From Protonemura montana (taxonomy: Eukaryota > Arthropoda > Insecta > Plecoptera > Nemouridae), in contig OX387607.1 in assembly GCA_947568835.1 (NCBI GenBank), positions 5,828,001 to 5,892,000 on the forward strand: a stretch of 64,000 bases of DNA, given 5' to 3'. Position numbers and translations under genes: made by a program. Every line of letters begins with the position of its first letter. Within the stretch, counting starts at the first letter, position 1. Below the pieces are notes generated by a model. The model saw nothing but the letters and a program-made list of their open reading frames with translations. It did not search any database and was not told the origin of the DNA. Shown here piece by piece: positions 14,218 to 26,379 of this stretch.

Positions 14218-17200
14218 ATGATCTGGTCGTGGAGGATCAAGCCTAGAGGCCGGGCACAAATAATCACCGCAGGGGCAATGATTATGGTTTTTTTGACGTT
14301 GATCATCTACCGTATCTCATCTAATGAAACGAGACCTCACTCACAGACACTTCGTACAACCACTAGACATCATGTTCGTAAGAGTGACAGTAAAATGGAA
14401 GATATTAACGAATTTTCTACGATGACACAAAGTCCGTTACATCTTGCCAAGCAGAAAGCATATGAAGCAAGAATAATGGCTGATGTGAAAAATAGAGCCG
14501 AAGAGGGTCGAATGTCGAGAAGATTGTTGTACCCAAGTATAAATAGTTTTAACGAGAACAAAGTAGGAAAATCCATGGAAGCTAGAAGTGGACCAGCGAT
14601 GTTTACGGGAGAGCGAATAGTTCATCTAGATTTAAAAGGAGCACCACCAAGAATGGGATATATTGAGGAATTGTTTCCTCTCCTACGAACATTGGGTGCG
14701 ACTGGTGTGCTTATTGAATATGAAGATATGTTTCCATACTCTGGGCCACAACTGCAAGACTTTCCAGCTTACAATGCATACTCTAAATCAGACATAAAGG
14801 GCATTTTGAAGCTGGCAGCATCTAATGGACTTGAAGTCATTCCTTTGATTCAAACGTTTGGCCACATGGAGTTTATCTTAAAGCTTCAAAAATACGCTGA
14901 AATGCGTGAGGTTCACCGATATCCGCAGGTTCGTAGAACTGAACTGATCTCGATCACTGAAACTCTTGTTTATAAGCTGTGCTAACAAATTTGTGACATG
15001 CTAGGTGATCTGCCCAACCCACAATGCCACTTTTTCCCTCCTGACGGCGATGGTGGACCAGATAGTAGCTGCACACCCCGGTATCAAACACCTGCACATT
15101 GGCTGCGACGAAGTTTATTATCTCGGCGAGTGTGTCCGATGTGGTCTTGCTATGGTCGACAACAAATGGAGCCGAACTGAGCTCTTCCTCTATCACGTAA
15201 CTCGCATGGCTAAGTGAGTAAATCCAATCATAATTGGTGGATTTGCATGTTTTAACATGAAAATTCAAAGAACAGCCTTAATGAATGAGATTACCTATAA
15301 GTTTTTATTTTCTGGCACTATGTTTATTTTTATTTTCTTTGACATAAAAACCATGAATACATTTCTGAACTATTCTAGTGAGGCATTTAACACTTATAAG
15401 TACCTAGAACAGTAGTAAACTGGTGCTATCTCAAAGCATTTCAACAGAAACTCATAACAATTCTGCTCATTTGAAAACAAAGGGACTTGCAACTTAGCTA
15501 CAGCAACTTAGCTGCTTATCATATAGATGTAAATAAATAAACCTGTTAAAAATCCCATTTATTTACCTAAAATCAGCCTTGCTCCACCCAATCTAATGAG
15601 CTGTAGAGAGTTCTCCGGCTTTCTCATAGTAAGCAACGTACACCTCCTAACCGACCCCCTTACCCTCATCATTAATACTTCCTTTACTTCCGGCATATTC
15701 CCCACCAAACTCAAACAGGCTGAGTCCACAAGAAGGGAAAAAAGTCCAAAATTGACAACTCTAGGCCCATCTCTCTCCTCTCCGCAATGTCCAAACTCAT
15801 CGAAAAAATCATGCTCTCCCGGCGTCTTTTTTACCTAAACACCCATAACATCCTTGCAGGCTGCCAACACGGCTTCCAGGAGAATAAATCCACCATCACA
15901 GCCATCTTCCAATTCCTCTCTACCCTTCACACTGCCCTTGACAAAGGCAATCAGGCACTAGGACTCTTTTATGATATCAGCAAAGCCTTTGACACCATCA
16001 ACCACTCCCTCCTCCTCTCCAAACTTCAGTCCCAAGGAATCCGAGCAACCGCTAACAAGTGGATTGCCTAATTCCTCTCCGACCGCACCCAAGTTGTTTG
16101 TATTAACTCCTCAACCCCTGGCAAACCCCCCTCCGTATCTACCCCCCTCCCTATCAAACAAGGTGTACCTCAAGGCTCGGTGCTTTCTCTTCTACTTTTC
16201 CTCCTATACGTCAATGACCTTCCCCGACATACTCAAGACTCCTTTTTCCAATTTGCAGAAGACACGACCCACCTCCTCACCAGCCCGAAATCCCAACCTT
16301 CCAGCTCCCTCACCCAAGCTGCAAACTCCCAAACAATTATTATCTCCTCCTATTGCCTAAACAACCAACTAGCCCTACAGCCAGCAGAGTCCACCTTCAT
16401 CAACTTCCACACTAAGACAAACTCCCTTGACTACTTCCCCCTCATCCGAGTCAACAACAAAGGAATCCCTAGTGCCCCCTCGACTAAATTCCTTGGCATC
16501 CACATCACCTCAAATCTAGACTGGTCACTACATGTTCAAAAAACCCTCTCCAAAATCAAAACCACCTGCTTCCTCCTCCGCCGACTAAAAAAGATAGTTA
16601 ACCCCCATACCGTCAAACTAGTTTATCATGCACACCTACACTCACACCTACACTCACACCTATCCTTCGGCCTCCTTTTCTGGGACACCTCCCTCCAAGC
16701 AAAACAAATCTTTATTGCCCAAAAACAAGTGGTCCGTATTATTGCAGGAGTATCCCGCAGTAAGACATGCAAACCCCTCTTCATAATTCTCAAAATCCTT
16801 ACCCTCACCTGCACCCTCAAAAAAATCGCAAGCACCCTAGTTAGATCCCACCCTGACCTATTTTCACCTAACTCTTCCGTTCACTCCCATGCAACAAGAA
16901 AAAGACAGGAAATCGAGTCCTCCCCAACGAAACCACACTTTTTGAACATAGGCCCCTATACCTTTGTACCAAAATCCACAATCACCTTCCCGCCCTCATC
17001 AAAGACTCCCCTACCCGCAGCTCCTTTGACTCTAAACTGCGTATCTTCCTTCTTAAAAACCCCTTCTACTCCCTTGATGAATATTACCTTTCTAACAATT
17101 TGAAAAACTGTCATCTGTAAATATCTTAATCTCTTGGAACAAAACCAATTATCATTATTATTGTTATTTCTATTATACTTTACTCCTATCAATAATATAT

Positions 17201-19795
17201 GCCTATATTATAGCTAACCTGACATTGCCCACACTTGCATACTACACTTGTCACGGACAAAAATAAATACAATACAATACAATACTTATTTCGGTTGCAA
17301 AGGTACGTGAAGCATCGTCATCCAGGCGTCACTCCTCTTACGTGGGATGACGAGTTCCGTCGACTTAGTGAGACAGAGCTCCGGTCTTGGGGGGTCGCCG
17401 ATCTGCTCGAGCCCGTAGTCTGGAAGTATACAGCCGACGTGGTCGCTGACATCCCACCCGAGGTCTGGGACAAGTACGCTGCCGTTTTCCCTGCCGTGTG
17501 GCTCGCCAGCGCTTTCAAAGGGGCCACCGGCGCTAACAAGTACATCACCAATATTGGTACGTTGACTTTCATCGCTTCTGTGGCTAAATTATGAAAGCGG
17601 CAAGAGATTTTTTTGCCATTGATGGGTCCAGATATGGATCACACAAATTGGTCAACATATATCAATTGAATGACACTTGTTTAATTTAGAGTAAGCCATT
17701 TGGTTTTCATCAAAATGAATACATGTTTAATACAATACAATTTGGTAGTTTTGGCATTTGTCTTAATTTTATACAATTAGTTTACGAAATGAAAAGTTTG
17801 TGTGTTAACAGCTCAAATGTGCCTGTCTGGACCATCACTGATTTATTTTTAATTATGTGGAGAAGAAGGAAACAGAGAGCGACCCCCACTTATCGGAGTT
17901 GAAATATGGAGTGGCGTGGTGCACTTGTCGAGAATTTTAAAGTTTCGATGGGTTGCCGTTGTCGCTGGTACAGATTCCTTTAAAAGTAGTTTTAAACAAA
18001 CAGAGCAAGCACTGTATATTGTTACAATAAATAAATGTAGAGCTAGAGATTTGTTTTCCAGTCATGCACTAAACTAGATCAGTACACTGGTTGATTTCTT
18101 TTGTTTGATTCTCATCACAAAAGCGGATCAATGAAATACGAATAATGTCGATTTAGACAAAGCTTCAAAAGACCTAATGGCTTGGTGGACGTAGGCTACC
18201 ACTTGGAGAACCACCGTGCTTGGATGGAGATTGTGACCGCGTATTCGGGTCGACTCAAGTTCAAGGGACTCGTCATCACCGGGTGGCAACGCTATGATCA
18301 TTTTGCTGTCCTCTGCGAGCTCCTGCCCGTCGGCATCCCTGCTCTAGCCGTTACGCTGGCGTACATACAGATGGGTTCAAAAGGTAAGTGCACTCATCGA
18401 TTTGCTTCAGATGGATTTTTAATCAGGTAGCATCTTTTGCTATTTTATATTTCTCTTATGAAAAAATCCCCTAAATAAAGGTTTTAAAACTTTAGGTCTA
18501 TAAATTTGGTCATTCTGCTGAGCAAATGAGCCGGCAACACGAGTAAATGGTAGCTACTACCATGTGGCGCTTGCAGCCGTACTTTTCAGGAACCTTTACA
18601 ATTAAATAAGTACGACTTAAAATATTGTTAAGCGTGTATTGATCGATGACTAAGCATCTGTGAAGATTATTTGAGCGAAAACCAGTCTCAGATACGAGTA
18701 AACTGCAAAGAATTATTTCTTTACTTGTCAAAAAACAGTGACTGTACCTAGTAGCAAACCTTTTGGTAGGATTTTTTGTTGCTAAGACGATATCACTGCG
18801 CTGTGACACTTGACTTAACCTAAAACCCATCTCCAACTAATGGCCCAGGCGCTGTCGGCGGCATTGCGGAGATGACGTCGGTTCCGCAGAGCGTACTTGA
18901 CGCACTGAAATGCGACGCGCCGTTTTCGCTGACTCCTGGTGGTGGCCGCTCGCGATGCGGATTCCCCGGTGCAGGTGTTCTCGATGCCGCAGAACGGCTC
19001 CATTCATTGCAGCTCTCCGTGGAACGGTTCACTGCAGACTCCACCGTTATGGGCTGGTTGCAGCCGTACAATGTCAAACACGGGTTCTCAAGCCCCTCGC
19101 ACGTAAGTACATCATCAAACAAAATTTGTTTTCTAGCTTTTTTACTTGCCTTTTCTTCGTGGGATTGTCAAAATTTAAGTCGTGTTAAAAAAAGTCAGTG
19201 AATCTGTTTTTGACTAACTTAGAACAGGCAGCTTGTATGGCTATTAAATAAAATAAATAAAATAAGTTACACATTGTTACTGTAGGTTTATTTATAAGTA
19301 GTAGGTAACGGTTTTAGGTTTATGTCAGGATTAACACTTATTTAATATTTTACCGCCTTTGTGCCATCCTTACCTGATTAGTGATTATGCACTTAGTAAG
19401 TCAGTCTGTTGTCTTCAAGCTAACAAGTAATTGTTTGTAAACATTTAGCAATCAAATGCAAAATAAATAGTTTCCTTCAACCTAAAACCTTCTTCCTTGC
19501 ACTTACTGTGGCATACAAACCGCTACCAACTGCAGTTACTGTCCTACAGGTTGAGCATGCCACCGCTGAAGTGGACCGGTGCAAAATGGAGCTGGTGTAC
19601 ATCGAACGCGATATGACGACCGCGATGGCGGACGTCTACGACCGATTCACCGCTGACGAGTGGATCGAGACGTATATGCGACCGCTCGACGTCCAACTGC
19701 AAAAGCTTTGGGATGCCAAAGAGTTGTTGCTGGCACGCGATCACTGGCCCAAGCGGCCGCTCGATATTCTTGCCAAGAAGGAGAAGGAGTTCTAG
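14218..19795 (+). CDS. HEXD: GH20 beta-N-acetylhexosaminidase, HEXD type, membrane-anchored, 6 exons
   Basis: Exo-hexosaminidase of glycoside hydrolase family 20, similar to animal hexosaminidase D, which removes terminal GalNAc/GlcNAc. Exons: 14218-14928, 15005-15213, 17303-17556, 18195-18383, 18849-19102, 19550-19795; all joins are in frame, about 620 residues. I start at the ATG at 14,218. Residues about 14-32 form a hydrophobic segment (IITAGAMIMVFLTLIIYRI), so the protein looks like a type II membrane or signal-anchor enzyme, unlike the soluble human protein of about 486 residues. The TIM-barrel region begins near HLDLKGAPPRMGYIEELFP. The paired acidic catalytic residues are in IGCDEVYYLGEC. 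GLVITGWQRYDHFAVLCELLP is the conserved C-terminal barrel stretch. The exon 4 acceptor at 18,194 is the least certain: the alternative at 18,156 breaks frame. A LINE occupies intron 2. Confidence 0.9.
15575..17285 (+). mobile_element. Truncated non-LTR retrotransposon (LINE) in intron 2 of the hexosaminidase gene
   Basis: Reading frames here encode a decayed reverse transcriptase of LINE type, Jockey/CR1-like (family not resolved). Recognisable blocks are NTHNILAGCQHGFQENKST, DISKAFDTINHSLLLSKL, GVPQGSVLSLLLFLLYVNDLP, the active-site stretch FAEDTTHLL (FADD in active elements), and the C-terminal HAHLHSHLSFGLLFW. The RT is spread over at least three frames with an internal stop after WIA, and no endonuclease domain is visible, so the copy is 5'-truncated and dead. 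A 12-bp unit encoding LHSH is locally duplicated near 16,630-16,660. The element ends with a short (ATACA)n tail at about 17,266-17,285. It lies on the same strand as the host gene. The left boundary is approximate. Confidence 0.85.
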
Positions 19796-22284
19796 ACTTT
19801 GGGGTCAGGTGACGAGCGGGAATTAAGATGCTTTGGGGCTGGATAATTCTCTGAAGACAAAAAAAATTAAGGTTGGCAATTTGTGGTATGTACTAGCAAT
19901 GGTTGCAAGCATATGTTTTTTGGGGAATTTTTCTATGAAATGCTTCTTCCTTCTCTTTTCTGTTCATCAGCTATGATTATGAAATACTAGGCTAATTGTA
20001 ATTAGTGGTTGAAAAATACAGGATTTGATTAATTTGTCAAATTGTCAATAGAGTCCCATTATGCTACATCACTTTATATCTCTCCCACTATACTCAAAGG
20101 AAGTTCAATTTTCAACCTATTTCCTAATATTTTAGGCGATGGGGTGAGGGGGGGAGGGGGTGGCAGTTGTAAGTGATGGACTGTGCTTTTGTAACATCAC
20201 ATAAAACAACATTGGATTTATAAAAACAATTGTATATAAATTGTTGATTAAGACTTTAAAATTATTCAATATTCTAGTGATCGTAATTTAATTTGTAAGT
20301 CGCCGCTTGCCGTCAATATTTGACTATCCTAGCTTAGCTGGGATTGATTATCAACTACCAAGCGAGTCGTAAAGCTGTAGAAATGTTTAAGAATCTCTGC
20401 CAATTAGGTTCGGACTCACTTGTGCACAAAGACACGGAAAATGGTTCGTGGAAGATTGGTATTGGTAGTAAGTTGTTGTGATTTATGCCTAGTTATTAGT
20501 AATTTTTCATTGTTTGAGTAGTTTGCAAGATACCCATCCATGACAATATTTCAATTCTTTAGTTCATATTTAATAGCTCATTTTATTTGTATGGTTGTTT
20601 AATAACTCAATTTTATAATTATGTACCTACCTGAACGTAGAAGTAGAAGCCAATGGTAGTTGCCACTGCAGCTGATATTAAATAAATTATTAATATTGCA
20701 CCTCTGACTCAAGTTGTGAAACCGGTCCAAACTACGAGCAAGAAGGAACTTTTATGGGCACTCTTTTTCTACTGTATAATACTTATAGCAATGTTTAAAA
20801 TGTTTTATACAAAAACACACACACACAACGAAATGAACTTTTTGTAAGCAGTTATTTAAATGGGTACTATGTAGTGTTTGGACGGTGGAGGCATTAAGAG
20901 CTACTGTTAGATGGTAACGTGCTAAGCGATATTGCTCCGATGAAATTTTTTCTAGAACCTGGAGTCCTGAAATAGCAACGCCAACATACCCAAAACGTCG
21001 ACAACGGTCTAGGTTCGGACCGAAAATCAATCTTATCAGAGCATAGCGGTGAAAAGCATTAATTACTCTTTAGTATTTACTAAGATCTGATGGGCTACTT
21101 GCAATTACGCTTATCGTGTTAAGCTTTCTCATGGTTAGGGATTGTATTCTAGTCTTTGCAATAATTTCACTTCTAGAAGCGAAGCTGTGCAATCACAGTT
21201 TAATAATATATTTTAACAAAAAACAGTGTTAACATCATTAAAAAACATTCAATAGAAGCTTGTAAAGAATTGTACAGAACATGAAAAATTATTAAACACG
21301 TTTGACTTACCATTAGATGATATTAAGTATGCATTTTTCAGTGCTGTTGACTAGAACGTTGATAAACTTCTTCAGTTATTTGTGACTTGACAAGGCAACG
21401 GTTTGTGCAATCTTATACAACTTTTTACGACTGAAATTTAAATGTAGGCACTGTAGTCATAACAGAAGTAGTTGGTGTAGAAAACACCAATTATTTGTAG
21501 TACTTGATTCATCAATTTCATATGTATAATGTATATGTGTCATCAAAAATCACAATATATTGTCTTACCACATATGTCAGTGATATGTTTTGCTTACCAT
21601 ACATTGCATATCCCCAGATTCTCATTGTAAACATACCAACTCCAAAAAGCAGTAACCCTATCTGGTAAGTGTCAACCTTAAAGGTAAGACGTTAAATAAT
21701 TGTATGGAATAGCCCTTTTAGTTGCAAAAAAAAAAATCTACGAGTATTACGACAATCCAGGATTGCCCCGTTTCAGTCGAATTCCGAAACTTATTGAATC
21801 TACTATGACATCAGAAAAATCTTTCTCGATCCATCCAATACCACAACAGTGAAATGTACTGGTTGCTACGAAACCTATCACAATGGTAACAAGAGAGTAC
21901 TGAGAGTAACTGGATCTAATTTGTCCAGTATATTTCAATGTAATACTACTTTGATCCAGTAAATCCAGTGTGTTTTGGAACACAACTGACGCCTACTTAT
22001 CATTTCGTAAATGAAAATGTCCATCTCTAGGAATCACAACTTTTCCACTCAGCTTAAGGCTGTAACTTCTGATCTGAATGAAAATTATATATCTCAAAGA
22101 AAATATCTGCATTTTGGATGAATGGTTCTAAATTTCTTCACGTTTGTCAGGTACCAGCAATGCAATACCTACAGCCTCCATTCAATATAACTAAATTAAA
22201 TCCCAATGATGCATTAAGACTATTTGAGGAAATATGAGATCTTAAATCCAACTGCCTTTAATTCACCCAACAACTCACAGCCCT
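19796..22284. other. Convergent 3' regions of HEXD-like gene and RAB28; no further gene seen
   Basis: This 2.5-kb AT-rich interval lies between the stop codons of two convergent genes. It must hold both 3'UTRs. A G-rich tract lies at 20,140-20,165. Several open frames of 60-90 codons occur, but none has recognisable similarity, codon bias or splice context. Confidence 0.5.
20140..20165 (+). other. G-rich tract, possible G-quadruplex
   Basis: Runs of four, eight and five G separated by very short spacers, just downstream of the hexosaminidase stop codon on its sense strand. Such spacing satisfies a simple quadruplex pattern. In a 3'UTR it could affect polyadenylation or RNA stability; that part is inference. 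Confidence 0.5.
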
Positions 22285-23488
22285 TCACTGAATGACGCAT
22301 AGCACGGATGGTTTTACAAGAGGGGCTGGAGACGCCCGCACGGCTTGGCTTTCCGTTGCAACGTGAACTAGTTCGGCACGCATTACCGGCTGCTGGTCCT
22401 CTAGCTCTGCACGAGATAACCGAACTCCTAAGGCTTCGGCAATAATTCTCTGGAAAGCCGATGCGACATTCTCAGCTGTTCGCGCCGATACGACATGCGA
22501 AGTTAGACCGTGTTCTTGTGCAAAGCGTTGATGAGCATCTGCACGCACTGTTCGTTGGTGCTCCATGTCACCTGAGATTCCAAAAATATATTTTTATTTG
22601 TGTCTAGAAGGCCAGAGGTCACTCTCTTTCATTAAATTTTGATTGCACAGTAAATGTTCTATAACCGGCACCCCCAGCAAACTGCCAATCAAGAAAAAGA
22701 ACCGCAAGAATATTTGATCAACAAATTAAGTATTTAAGAATAAAAATAAACAAATATGAATACCTACTTCAACGTTAGTATTAACCATAAGGTCCAAAGA
22801 TCATTGTGCCTTGAAAATCGTAGTGCTTTTTCTTGTACACTGTGTACCGAAACCAATTTTAAATCCAATCGTGCATTGAGTGGGTGCAGGGCTCAGGTAA
22901 TTTTGAGCTTACACTTATTTCCGACGATGGTTATCATAGGGTTCCCACCCTGGGAGGATGTCACCGCACGAACTGCATCAAGCCAATCCTCAAGGCATTC
23001 AAAACTTGCTGAGTTGGTGACATCATAAACCAAGAGTATCACCTGAACAAAAAATACAAGTCTTTTATTCTATTATCGTATTCTACTTATTCTAATGTAA
23101 CATGGCTTTAGGTAAAATGATCTAAGAATTTCTGCTCTTACTCACATTGGCTCCAAACACATATTTGTCAAGCATGTTGCCAGCGAGTGCAACGCCACCA
23201 ACATCCCATATTTTCAAAGTTATATTCCGTGCTCCAGACAGGACGGTGCGTTTCAGAAAGAAATCAACACCTGCTGTTGGCAAATACTGCCGAGAAAAAT
23301 CGTTGTGGCAGTAGCGAGTAACTAGACATGTCTGTAATGAAGTTTTAAAGTTATTTATATTCCGGGAAACTAAAGGGAATTATGGAATTTTTGTGAAAAT
23401 CATTGAAGTCTACCTTTCCAGCACTAGCTTCGCCAAGAATCACAACTTTGACTTGCTTCTCTACAGCTTCTTCATCAGAATCGGACAT
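22285..23488 (-). CDS. RAB28: RAB28 small GTPase, 4 exons, C-terminal CAAX box
   Basis: Rab-like GTPase linked in animals to cilia and photoreceptor membrane turnover. Exons in coding order: 23488-23414, 23331-23146, 23042-22913, 22571-22285; in-frame product about 225 residues, close to human RAB28 (221). Motifs: P-loop GEASAGKT (split by intron 1), TAGVDFF in switch I, WDVGG in switch II, GNKCD (G4, split by intron 3), and SARTA (G5). Two features are typical of RAB28: GG instead of AG after the G3 aspartate, and a CAAX farnesylation box (CVIQ here, CAVQ in human) rather than geranylgeranyl cysteines. The residue after WDVGG is Val rather than the usual catalytic Gln. The start codon lies 300 bp from that of the divergent ZCCHC4 gene. 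An ATTAAA-like signal lies just past the stop on the minus strand (22,257-22,262). Confidence 0.95.
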
Positions 23489-23788
23489 GGTTGGTTAGTA
23501 GGAGTGTGGACCTGACTGAATAGTTTAGTGATTTTCTATTTCTTTGAGTGAAACATTTGCTAATATAGGGCTTAACTGATCATGGTAAAATTCAACTTTT
23601 TGACGTCCATTTGTATTTTGTGCTAATTTTGTGACCTCGTTTGTATCACTGTGAAGCTGGTTCTCTGAGCTGGCTCAGCTTGCTTACTTCACACACTACG
23701 GAAACACGGAAACGAAACATAACCTCAAACCGTCTTAAAAATCTCCCACGAGGGCTAGAAAAGCGGCAACTATTTTATACTCTGGGTG
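23489..23788. promoter_or_regulatory. Compact bidirectional promoter region, RAB28/ZCCHC4
   Basis: Only 300 bp separate the divergent start codons of RAB28 (minus) and ZCCHC4 (plus), so both promoters and 5'UTRs must fit here. No TATA box with matched initiator is visible. Head-to-head housekeeping pairs of this kind are commonly co-transcribed from one open region. Confidence 0.6.
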
Positions 23789-26318
23789 ATGGATAAACTA
23801 CCTAGGATTGAGGTTCTCATTGGAGATTCGCGAAAACCTCCAGAGTGTCCTCATGGTAATGTGTTGCGCATTTACCTAAATATCCATATTATAGAACAAA
23901 TATATAGAATAATACATTTTCATACCCTAACCTGGCAGTCAGCTTTACGAAGTATGGTATCACACTAACAAAATCTTTGCAGGTCCATGTTTACTCTTCA
24001 AGCGCATAGTTGATGGCACAGAGCGGTTGTTCTACGCTTGCTCTGCTTGCCGCGACAGAAAAGATTGCCGCTTCTTTCTGTGGGCTGATGAGCCCTTATC
24101 AGACACCAAGAAAAAGCACTGGGAAAATGAGAAAGGGAAAGTAATTCCCAAAATACAACACACCAAACTCTATGTAAAGTTGATGAAATTGGCCCAGTCT
24201 TCATCGAGTAGCGGCATTTACTACTGCCACACGTGTAGTGAATTGATTGGTGCTCAAGACCTTGTAAAGCATAGTAAACATGATTTGTCATGTAAACTGA
24301 GTGAACATCAGTTGGCGCATCCATCTGAGATTTTAAAACCTTTGCAAAATGCAAAAAAAGAGGCCCAATACATGTTCTCGAAAGAGACTTGCAAGACCAT
24401 CGTAACATCGCTACAAAGTCTTGGAATTAAACATGTCCTTAGTATCGGAGCACCAAGAATACACGAGTATATCATGTCCAATACATCCGATACGATGAAC
24501 AGTCTGCTGCTTGACATTGATCACAGATATGTAAGTCTTCCTACATACCTCGTAGAATGGTAAATTACTCTCGGCCACGGATCATTGTGGGGCCACAGTT
24601 CAGTGGGTGCCGGCATGCATTGGCAGCCCTGGTATTCACGTGAAACCCAAAAAAACCCGCGTTTGCACTAGATTCAAGCCGATTCCCTTTTGAAATTTGC
24701 GAAGGCATTTTGGAATTGTGACATATGGCCGCGATCGCTAACCAACAACTGTGTAATTCCGATGATTTTCAAACTCGTGCCACAACCACAAAACTTGAAA
24801 AAATTAGAGGTTTCGTAAGTCAAACAGCTCCAAAATCTAGAGATGAATCCAAAACTACCATCGGAACTGAAATGCGAAACATCAAAATCATCCAAAATGA
24901 TTCGTGGCCCAGAATAATGCAATTTTACCAATATTTAATATCTATGGGTATATAATTACACATTTTCAATTTGCTTCTGCTTTGGTTTGACAGCATAATT
25001 TTCATGGGCCACTCCAATTTTGCTGGTACAATGCCTTCAACAACCATTTCTTTAACGGTGGAGAGAGCAAAACGGTCGTGGAGGACTTCCTCTCGCAAAA
25101 CTCTGGCAAGGGCATTGCCATTGTGATGGACCCGCCATTTGGAGGCAGAGTTGAGCCCTTGGCCAACTCAATCCAGATGTTGACAGATCAACACCAGGCA
25201 CTCAATCCTCTTGTTGATAATCTTAGCGGTAAGCAGGCATGATGAACATAGCTTTAATGTAGTTTGGTCCACAAGTGAGTGGCAAGAATTTTGAACCCTT
25301 GTATATTTTGAAAACATTACAAGCTTATGTACTTAAAATAAACTTTGATTTTTTTCTTCTAGTCTTCTGGATCTATCCGTATTTTATGGAGCCGCACATT
25401 TTGGGCAGCCTCCCGGACTTTAAAATGATGGATTACAAGGTTGACTACGACAATCATCCGCTGTTTACTACAGGTGATTTTACTGCAATAACTTAATTTT
25501 AATTCTGTATTTTGTAATACCACAGTTGCCTCAAAATATATCCTTCTGCTTAACAGGGATTTGCATGCTTGCAAAGTAAGCAAAAGGTTATTTACCTTTC
25601 TTTGTGTGCATTTGGCAGAAAAAAAAAGTTTTTGTTTTTAGGCCCAGGGTATTCAAGTACATAGATTGATACATAACACAAAGCACACATTCCAAAAATA
25701 AAGTTAAATTGTGGTTGATTTATAACCATTACAATCACATAACCATTCACCATCATTTTATTCATTTCCATAGGTCCCCAAGGACGTAAATTCGGCTCTC
25801 CAGTCCGCATCTTCACCAATATCTCGCTGAGTCGCATTGCGCTGCCACCTTCGTTGGGGTACCGTCGCTGCACCCCATGCAACCGTTGGGTCAGCACCGA
25901 CAACAAGCATTGTCGAGCTTGCGGCGTGTGTCCTTCAAAAGACGGACGCACGTACGTGCACTGCGACGTTTGCAAGCGATGTGTCAAGCCGAGCTGGAAG
26001 CACTGCGACGAGTGCGAACGATGCTGCATGCAGTCGCACAAGTGCGGAGAGTTTGTGCCATCGGAAGCGTGCTACCATTGCGGCTTGGAGGGGCATAAGA
26101 AGGCCGACTGCCCAAGTGGAATTACGTCACGGAAGAGGAATATCGAGAGGCGTGATGGCTCGAAGGGAGCGGTTGAGAAGGCAGTGGTGAAGGCAAAGAA
26201 GATTAAGAGTAGTAAGAAGAGGAAGATGAAGAAGGAGATGGAAGGAAATGGTGGAGTGGTGGGAATGCAGAAGAAGGGGATCAAGAATGGTGTGGCAAAA
26301 AAGGGAAAGAAGGTTTAG
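23789..26318 (+). CDS. ZCCHC4: ZCCHC4, rRNA N6-adenosine methyltransferase, 5 exons
   Basis: Homologue of animal ZCCHC4, the methyltransferase that places a single m6A on 28S rRNA in the nucleolus. Exons: 23789-23855, 23983-24530, 24994-25228, 25363-25473, 25774-26318; all joins in frame, 501 residues (human 513). I use the ATG at 23,789. Domains in order: a GRF-type zinc finger at the N-terminus (ECPHG, then [17 protein letters not shown]); a C2H2-like pair ([11 protein letters not shown]); a Rossmann methyltransferase core with the catalytic motif MDPPFGG and downstream [11 protein letters not shown]; a DHHC-like cysteine-rich segment (CTPCNRWV to CDECERC); one CCHC knuckle ([14 protein letters not shown]); and a strongly basic Lys-rich tail of about 75 residues, suited to nucleolar retention. 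All diagnostic residues are present. Confidence 0.95.
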
Positions 26319-26373
26319 GTTTTTGTTTGACAACTGCACAAATCTGATTTGTACCAAATCGATTGAAATCAAT

Positions 26374-26379
26374 AATAAA
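26374..26379 (+). promoter_or_regulatory. Poly(A) signal AATAAA for ZCCHC4
   Basis: A canonical hexamer lies 56 nt after the stop codon, followed by a T-rich stretch. It implies a very short 3'UTR. Confidence 0.5.

Noticed and set aside
18157-18194. Earlier acceptor for hexosaminidase exon 4 at 18,156
   Set aside because: It puts the conserved GYHLENH stretch out of frame with exon 3; the AG at 18,193-18,194 restores the frame.
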